From the NCBI GenBank assembly GCA_029821455.1, contig JALGTI010000095.1:1-9670 (forward strand): a stretch of 9,670 nucleotides of DNA. The letters are read 5' to 3'. Both the position numbers and the translations under genes were made by a program. The stretch comes from Candidatus Zipacnadia bacterium. GTDB taxonomy: Bacteria > Armatimonadota > Zipacnadia > Zipacnadales > Zipacnadaceae. Of this stretch, positions 5,549 to 9,670 are shown one piece after another. The notes beneath the pieces are model-generated. The model did no database searches. It had not been told where the DNA came from and saw nothing but the letters and a program-made list of their open reading frames with translations. Position 1 is the first letter of the stretch, and each line of letters begins with the position of its first letter.

Positions 5549-5645
5549 ATAAGTACCACATACCATCTTGGTAGCAACGCCTGCAGCCTCCCCCTGATGC
5601 CAGAGGTCAGGCTCAGACGCTAGCGGATCAGAGCAGTCAGGCCAA

Positions 5646-6572
5646 CTACTGCTCAGGCTGGGGTGGGACGCGTTTCTCTGCTAGCTTCAGGGCATTCGGG
5701 AAGTCCTTCACCACGTGCGCGAGTAACTTGTCAGGATCGTTCTCCATTACGTACACTTTGAGCCGCCAGACGAACCCGCCACCCGCGCTTGTGGGTAGCC
5801 ACTTGGGATTATTGTGCTCACAGTCATGCCAGGCCTGGCCCATACTGTCAGCCGAGTCATTGGCAAGGGCGGCAAGGGAGTTCCCATCACGCGATATGCA
5901 TCCGATCACGGGCACCACGTAGCGGTCGTCGCTATAGTCTGCCCACGAGGTGGGGCCTGCCTCCGGTATCTGTTCCCAGACACCACTGTACATTTGCACC
6001 CAAGGCGGGTTGTTGTAGGGGTCATCGGACGGCCGGCAAGGGAGCTTGTTACGCACCGTGTTGTTTAGGAAAGTCCTACCCGCATCAGTGAAGATGAAGC
6101 AGCGGCTGACAGAATAAGGGAAGGGATCCGGCTTGCTGCAGAAGGCCGGAGCATTCTTGAGTTGCCAGCAGAGGTTGAGCCCCGGCTGCTCTTGGAACCC
6201 AAGCTCGGCCGCCCCCTCGCCCTCTACGTGGGCGAGGAATTCGATAGCCCCCGGTTCAGGTGTGACGGTGGTGACAATATCGTACGGATGGTCCTTCCAC
6301 GCGTGATGCAGTCTGACTCTGCCACCATCGAGGGCCTCGGCGCGCGCGAACGTTATACTGTCGCCGCACTCGTAAAGCCACGCATCACACCTGAAGTCCG
6401 GAACATTCGGGAACATACTTGCCACAAACATCTGGGAGCTGTCTTCGCTTTGCCATACTCCTAGCGTCGGTAGGACCGTGGGGGCGGGGTTAACTGCACT
6501 GACCAGCATGTTATTCTTCCCCTTTCCCGCTTTGTTGCTGTCTTCGTGGGTCTGTGCCTGCACCATAGTCAA
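5646..6572 (-). CDS. Unrecognised, probably exported beta-rich protein; start uncertain
   Basis: The open frame gives 308 residues from a TTG at 6572 (or ATG at 6566) to TAG at 5646. I do not recognise the family. After a polar linker (about residues 8-20) the protein is rich in aromatic residues and short strands: RCDAWLYECGD, HHAWKDHPYDIVTTVTPEPG, NPPWVQMYSGVWEQIP, DRYVVPVIGC, and near the C-terminus GGGFVWRLKVYVMENDPDKLL. A beta-sandwich, possibly carbohydrate-related, is plausible but unproven. Neither TTG nor ATG has a ribosome binding site. The frame continues upstream through a convincing hydrophobic signal core and then meets a TGA. The true gene therefore probably began at ATG 6629 and is either broken, misread or translated from an unusual start. 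It follows the glycosidase-like gene by 55 nt counting from 6629, so the two may act together. Confidence 0.65.
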   Translation of the reverse strand: MTMVQAQTHEDSNKAGKGKNNMLVSAVNPAPTVLPTLGVWQSEDSSQMFVASMFPNVPDFRCDAWLYECGDSITFARAEALDGGRVRLHHAWKDHPYDIVTTVTPEPGAIEFLAHVEGEGAAELGFQEQPGLNLCWQLKNAPAFCSKPDPFPYSVSRCFIFTDAGRTFLNNTVRNKLPCRPSDDPYNNPPWVQMYSGVWEQIPEAGPTSWADYSDDRYVVPVIGCISRDGNSLAALANDSADSMGQAWHDCEHNNPKWLPTSAGGGFVWRLKVYVMENDPDKLLAHVVKDFPNALKLAEKRVPPQPEQ

Positions 6573-6629
6573 GACAAGGGCACAGGCTGCGAGGCTAACT
6601 AACAGCTTTCCTCAAATCGAATTCGCCAT
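6573..6629 (-). pseudogene. Signal-peptide coding region with in-frame TGA, 5' part of the exported-protein gene
   Basis: ATG at 6629 opens codons for MANSI, then TGA at 6614-6612. The same frame continues GKLLVSLAACALVL into the downstream open frame, whose next residues TMVQAQT give a V-Q-A cleavage site. If TGA were CGA (Arg), a single C-to-T change, the result would be a normal Sec signal peptide of about 25 residues with Arg and Lys before the hydrophobic core. LAAC also resembles a lipobox, though the core before it would be short. GGGAG lies about 10 nt before the ATG. Genuine nonsense mutation, sequencing error, and a non-ATG start such as CTG at 6605 all remain possible. Confidence 0.6.
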
Positions 6630-6684
6630 TTTACCAAAACTCCCTTCGCTGAAACGCGCTCTACACATTGAGCGGACCTTTGCA

Positions 6685-8568
6685 CTATACGCCGGTACTG
6701 CGCTCTCCATAGAAGTCCAGAAGCATCATCATCATCCGCCCGTTAGCACTGGCGTTCGGCTGCCAGGGACAGAAGGTGGGGTCATTATCAGCATAGCGCT
6801 CTTGCATGTAGTACTCAGGTGTCATCGCGTACTTCATCTGTGCCCAGAGTATCTGGGCCGCCTTTTCACGCTCACCGCGCGCCAGCCAGGCGTGGAACCA
6901 CGGCATGTCAGGGAATGAGGTATACCACGTATGACCCATCCAGGGATCATACGCCCCCCACCGTGACAGGCGGCTGTTTGTCATCAGCCCGTTAAGACCG
7001 TTCTTCATCCAGCCGCGATTCAGAAAATAACACTCAATTTGCAGCAAGAGGTTGCTGTTGGGACTGATAATCCCCGCACGCAGAAGACTGACCGGGCCAT
7101 CCAAAAAGTAGGGAGTAACAGGCGGGTACACATCCTCTGCTCCGAGGATATTGGGGATATATACCTCCTCTTGGCCCTCTTGTGGCTCATAAATCATTTC
7201 CAGTGTATCTCGAAGGCACTTCTCATAGTCGTCAGCAACCGCACGAACCCGGGCGGCTTCGGGGTCACCGAAATGCTCGAACACCTCGGCAGCTCGCCGC
7301 ACCCCCATATAGCTTAAGCCATCAGTGAAACACCAGAAGCGCGCTTTGATGCCCCAGTCGTGGGCCTTACATGCCGGAAACAAGCCGAAGCCGAGTTCCC
7401 CTGCCCGTGCCTTTGTCTGTGCTCGTTGCCGTTCAATCCAGCCTAATCCTCCAAGCAGCAGATTGCGCCAACGCTGGAAGTATTCCCTATCATTACGGCT
7501 TATCAGATGATAGCCTAACCCGTAAATCACCATGCCGGTCGAGCAAGCCCAGGTGGGAGAGTCTGCGCTGCAAATTCGCCCCCGGTCGTCCCCTTCGGTG
7601 ACCTGATAGTGTGAGAAGAAGTTGTAGCCCTGTTCAGACCATTCACTGAGACCTGCGCGGTCCAGGGCTACCAAAAATTCAACGGCCTCAGTGGGCCATA
7701 CCCCTGATACTCGCCCGCCCTGGCAAGGCCTGACCAAGCCATCTTTACCAGTGGCAAACATCTGCAGGTTCTGACCGATAAGCGAGCTGAACATTGCCTG
7801 GATGTTCTCATCATCAACATCGGGAACGATACGAACCTGCTCAAGCTCGTGCTCCCAGAGCCTCACAACTTCGGCCAGCTCCTGCTCGTATTCGCGCTGG
7901 CCAGCAACAGGTGTCGCACTGTCACTCATACAAAGCCAGATCGTTTCGCTCTGTTGGCCACCGATTGTGAGCTTGACGTGCAGGTAGTTTTTGGCAAATT
8001 GGTTGAGCGGGTTCTGCTGTCGCCAGACAGCAGTGGCTCCCTCCGGCAAACTGATACTGATTCTCTTACTGCCATCGCCCATTTGGCGTTCGTCGCCAGA
8101 CCAGGTATTAGGGATACAGTCCCAGTGTTCCAGTCGAGGAACGTATGAACTATAGAAATCGTTGGCTGTACCCATCAAGGACCAGTCTGCCGCGCTTCTT
8201 GCCATAATGCCGATAACTGGACGCGCAGTCATAGGTGTAGGATTGGTGAGCGTAAGCTTCAAGTAGGTGCGCGCCGGTTCATCCCAGCAGGAAAAGGCCT
8301 CCAGTTCAGCTTCGAGATCTTCCTGGGTGGTGTGGATAGCATGCACGGGGATACCATCAGATCTCACGTGCCACACTGTCTGCTGCCAATCCGGGGCGCT
8401 ACACTGCTCGCCAAACAGGAAGCGGACACCATAGGCGGCAGGCTCATCTGGATCCGGGGGGTCAAACTCTCTATCAATTACCTTGAAATCAGGCCATAGG
8501 GTTATGTAGCGCTGAGATTTTGGCACGTGTAGGTACAACTTGATCGTCTTGGGTCGTTCCCATAACAT
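6685..8568 (-). CDS. Six-hairpin ((alpha/alpha)6) glycosidase-like protein, family not assigned
   Basis: The protein has 627 residues, with ATG at 8568 preceded by GAGGGGG about 9 nt upstream and TAG at 6685. The N-terminal third (about 1-225) reads as beta-rich (LYLHVPKSQRYITLW; ARTYLKLTLTNPTPMTARP), as in glycosidases with an N-terminal beta-sandwich. From about 250 onward it is helical, with features of the six-hairpin glycosidase fold: GGRVSGVWPTEAVEFLVALD (284-303), STGMVIYGLGYHL, WCFTDGLSYMGVRRAAEVFEHFGD (412-435), AYDPWMGHTWYTSFPD (539-554) and a final MMMMLLDFYGE. Candidate acidic catalytic residues include E295 and D416, but I cannot pick a pair. There is no signal peptide, unlike its downstream neighbour. 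Most relatives hydrolyse alpha- or beta-glucans or rhamnosides. It is separated by about 100 nt from the GNAT gene. Confidence 0.72.
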   Translation of the reverse strand: MLWERPKTIKLYLHVPKSQRYITLWPDFKVIDREFDPPDPDEPAAYGVRFLFGEQCSAPDWQQTVWHVRSDGIPVHAIHTTQEDLEAELEAFSCWDEPARTYLKLTLTNPTPMTARPVIGIMARSAADWSLMGTANDFYSSYVPRLEHWDCIPNTWSGDERQMGDGSKRISISLPEGATAVWRQQNPLNQFAKNYLHVKLTIGGQQSETIWLCMSDSATPVAGQREYEQELAEVVRLWEHELEQVRIVPDVDDENIQAMFSSLIGQNLQMFATGKDGLVRPCQGGRVSGVWPTEAVEFLVALDRAGLSEWSEQGYNFFSHYQVTEGDDRGRICSADSPTWACSTGMVIYGLGYHLISRNDREYFQRWRNLLLGGLGWIERQRAQTKARAGELGFGLFPACKAHDWGIKARFWCFTDGLSYMGVRRAAEVFEHFGDPEAARVRAVADDYEKCLRDTLEMIYEPQEGQEEVYIPNILGAEDVYPPVTPYFLDGPVSLLRAGIISPNSNLLLQIECYFLNRGWMKNGLNGLMTNSRLSRWGAYDPWMGHTWYTSFPDMPWFHAWLARGEREKAAQILWAQMKYAMTPEYYMQERYADNDPTFCPWQPNASANGRMMMMLLDFYGERSTGV

Positions 8569-8670
8569 TTATGGTTCCCCCTCTTTCTCTTTATCTGCAG
8601 CTACATAAGCAATGCGCTTAGCAAAGAACTTATCTTCCACAGTTTCTCCCAAGCTTCTCCGCTGTCGCTC

Positions 8671-9528
8671 TTATCCAATCTCCGGGGCACCCGGGCAGTA
8701 GGTATGCTGGGGCAGACCCGGGTAGTCATTGCTGCCCCGATACATCCGGGTGAATCCGCGCTGCTGTTCAAACCTGTATTTCGTGAAAAGTGATGCCGCC
8801 TTCTCGTTGGCCAGACATACATCCAGAAAGACATTTTGCTCGGCTACTGAGCTGAGCGCCTGCTGCAGCAGCCGTTCTGCCCATTCTGGATCGGTACACA
8901 CCAGCGGGCCGAGGTACCAGGCCGTGGTGCCGGGCCGAATGATAACATACCCCTTGACCTCGCCCTCCTCCAGCGCTACCCACTTGCCCACCTCTTCCTC
9001 CCAAAAGAGGCTGCTCAACACGCGGCTGCGGTCGGCCCCAAACAGGGGCCGGTCAAACTGGCAGACCGCCTCCAGCGACTCCTCAGTCATTGCCTGAACT
9101 CCCGCGTCGCCGTAGTCTTCTCCAACGCCCTGCCAGCGTTCGAGTTGTGATTCCTCAACAAAGCCAAGCCTGTCGTACAGCGGCTTGCCCATCGGCGTGG
9201 CATCCAGCCTCACAGCGGCAACCCCCCGGTCTTCGAGATACCCAATGCACGCCTTCGTCAGCGCTCTGCCGATGCCCTTGCGCCGCATATCCGGGTGCAC
9301 CGTCACCATCCCCACCCACCCGAACTTGTCCTCATACCTTATGGTCGTCGCCGTGCCGATTGGTCTTCCATCCCACTCAGCAATGAAGCAGCCTTCCGGC
9401 TCCCATTCCAGGAAGCGCTCCCAGTCGGCCGCGAGCTGGTTCCAGTTGTTGAGCGCCTTCAGCTCCATTGCAAACGGGACATCGCTGACGGTCATCACGC
9501 GAATGTGAAGATTCTGCGCATTGTTCAT
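8671..9528 (-). CDS. GNAT N-acetyltransferase with a second C-terminal GNAT-like domain
   Basis: I place the start at ATG 9528, because GGAG (9539-9536) lies 7 nt upstream. The frame stays open to a TTG at 9561 that has no such site. This gives 285 residues and a TAA stop. The N-terminal domain (about 8-125) is a standard GNAT: FIAEWDGRPIGTAT, then motif A VTVHPDMRRKGIGRAL, whose RRKGIG (82-87) is the acetyl-CoA pyrophosphate-binding loop, and PLYDRLGF (117-123). The C-terminal region (about 140-268), with AWYLGPLVCTDPEWAERLL and GFTRMYRG, matches the second domain of YitH-type bacterial GNATs (Acetyltransf_18-like). These enzymes acetylate small amines or peptides in the cytoplasm; the substrate is unknown. 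It is the first gene of the right-hand group. Confidence 0.9.
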   Translation of the reverse strand: MNNAQNLHIRVMTVSDVPFAMELKALNNWNQLAADWERFLEWEPEGCFIAEWDGRPIGTATTIRYEDKFGWVGMVTVHPDMRRKGIGRALTKACIGYLEDRGVAAVRLDATPMGKPLYDRLGFVEESQLERWQGVGEDYGDAGVQAMTEESLEAVCQFDRPLFGADRSRVLSSLFWEEEVGKWVALEEGEVKGYVIIRPGTTAWYLGPLVCTDPEWAERLLQQALSSVAEQNVFLDVCLANEKAASLFTKYRFEQQRGFTRMYRGSNDYPGLPQHTYCPGAPEIG

Positions 9529-9535
9529 TCGTCTG

Positions 9536-9539
9536 CTCC
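9536..9539 (-). promoter_or_regulatory. Shine-Dalgarno GGAG deciding the GNAT start
   Basis: The minus strand reads CGGAGCAGACGA then ATG. The 7-nt spacing supports the start at 9528 over the TTG 33 nt further upstream. Confidence 0.75.
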
Positions 9540-9543
9540 GTAT

Positions 9544-9568
9544 GGTCGAACTGCTGTCCAATTCGACC
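9544..9568. promoter_or_regulatory. Inverted repeat upstream of the GNAT gene, possible operator or leader hairpin
   Basis: GGTCGAA (9544-9550) and TTCGACC (9562-9568) are perfect 7-bp inverted repeats separated by 11 nt. The proximal arm ends 15 nt before the start codon. The centre-to-centre spacing of 18 nt is more than one helical turn. It could be a dimeric-regulator site or an RNA hairpin near the ribosome binding site. Nothing in the window identifies a regulator. Confidence 0.35.
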
Positions 9569-9670
9569 GCGAACAGCTAATCCCCTTCGGGACGACGCCG
9601 CTATCTAAGGCTTGACAGCAATCCTGTATACTAGCGTTCCTTCTGGGGGCATCCGCACCGCCACACGTGC

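Noticed and set aside
5536..5645. Terminator or promoter between the exported-protein and URO-D-like genes
   Set aside because: Only 5-bp imperfect stems and no convincing -35/-10 pair could be found.
8569..8670. Promoter for the glycosidase-like gene (TATGTA-like -10)
   Set aside because: No acceptable -35 hexamer lies at 16-18 nt spacing.
9612..9632. TTGACA followed by TATACT on the plus strand, like a sigma-70 promoter
   Set aside because: Only 9 nt separate the hexamers, against the 16-18 nt required, and no plus-strand gene follows within the window.

Overview
The window looks like chromosomal DNA from an uncultured, moderately GC-rich bacterium. The mix of families resembles Planctomycetota, Armatimonadota and related deep-branching groups: TIM-barrel metal enzymes, a non-HemE URO-D paralogue, an HDAC-fold deacetylase, a (alpha/alpha)6 glycosidase-like protein, and abundant short palindromic intergenic repeats. 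The phylum is a low-confidence inference, because there is no rRNA or other marker. Shine-Dalgarno sequences are clear in front of several genes. TAA, TAG and TGA are all used as stops, so the genetic code looks standard.

All recognised genes but one lie on the minus strand, so transcription runs from high to low coordinates. The right-hand group, in transcription order, is: a two-domain GNAT acetyltransferase (9528-8671), a six-hairpin glycosidase-like protein (8568-6685), an unrecognised probably exported protein whose signal peptide is interrupted by a TGA (6572-5646, with a signal region up to 6629), a URO-D/corrinoid-methyltransferase-type protein (5535-4384), and a small membrane protein with a C-terminal RCK_C (TrkA_C) domain (4353-3652). 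A small zinc-ribbon ORF on the plus strand (3399-3617) converges on it. The left-hand group is: a sugar phosphate isomerase/epimerase-like TIM barrel (2895-2068), an HDAC-family deacetylase 9 nt behind it (2058-1018), a 62-nt tandem palindromic repeat array, and a metal-dependent amidohydrolase cut by the window edge (827-1).

The 500-bp gap at 2896-3398 separates the two groups and is dense with structure. It holds a GTAG-flanked pair of hairpins that looks like a REP/BIME element, nested inside a second inverted repeat, which appears to split the loop of a third GTAG-headed palindrome. Downstream of this are a further stem-loop, a possible pseudoknot and two short palindromes.

I see no defence system, prophage, transposase gene, CRISPR array or RNA gene. 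The protein-coding content is mostly recognisable enzyme families. The two observations most worth following are the nested repeat at 3063-3217 and the in-frame TGA in the signal peptide at 6612-6614. Third is the pore-loop-like motif in the RCK_C membrane protein. Functional links within each gene group are inferred only from co-orientation and spacing; nothing in the sequence identifies a shared substrate.
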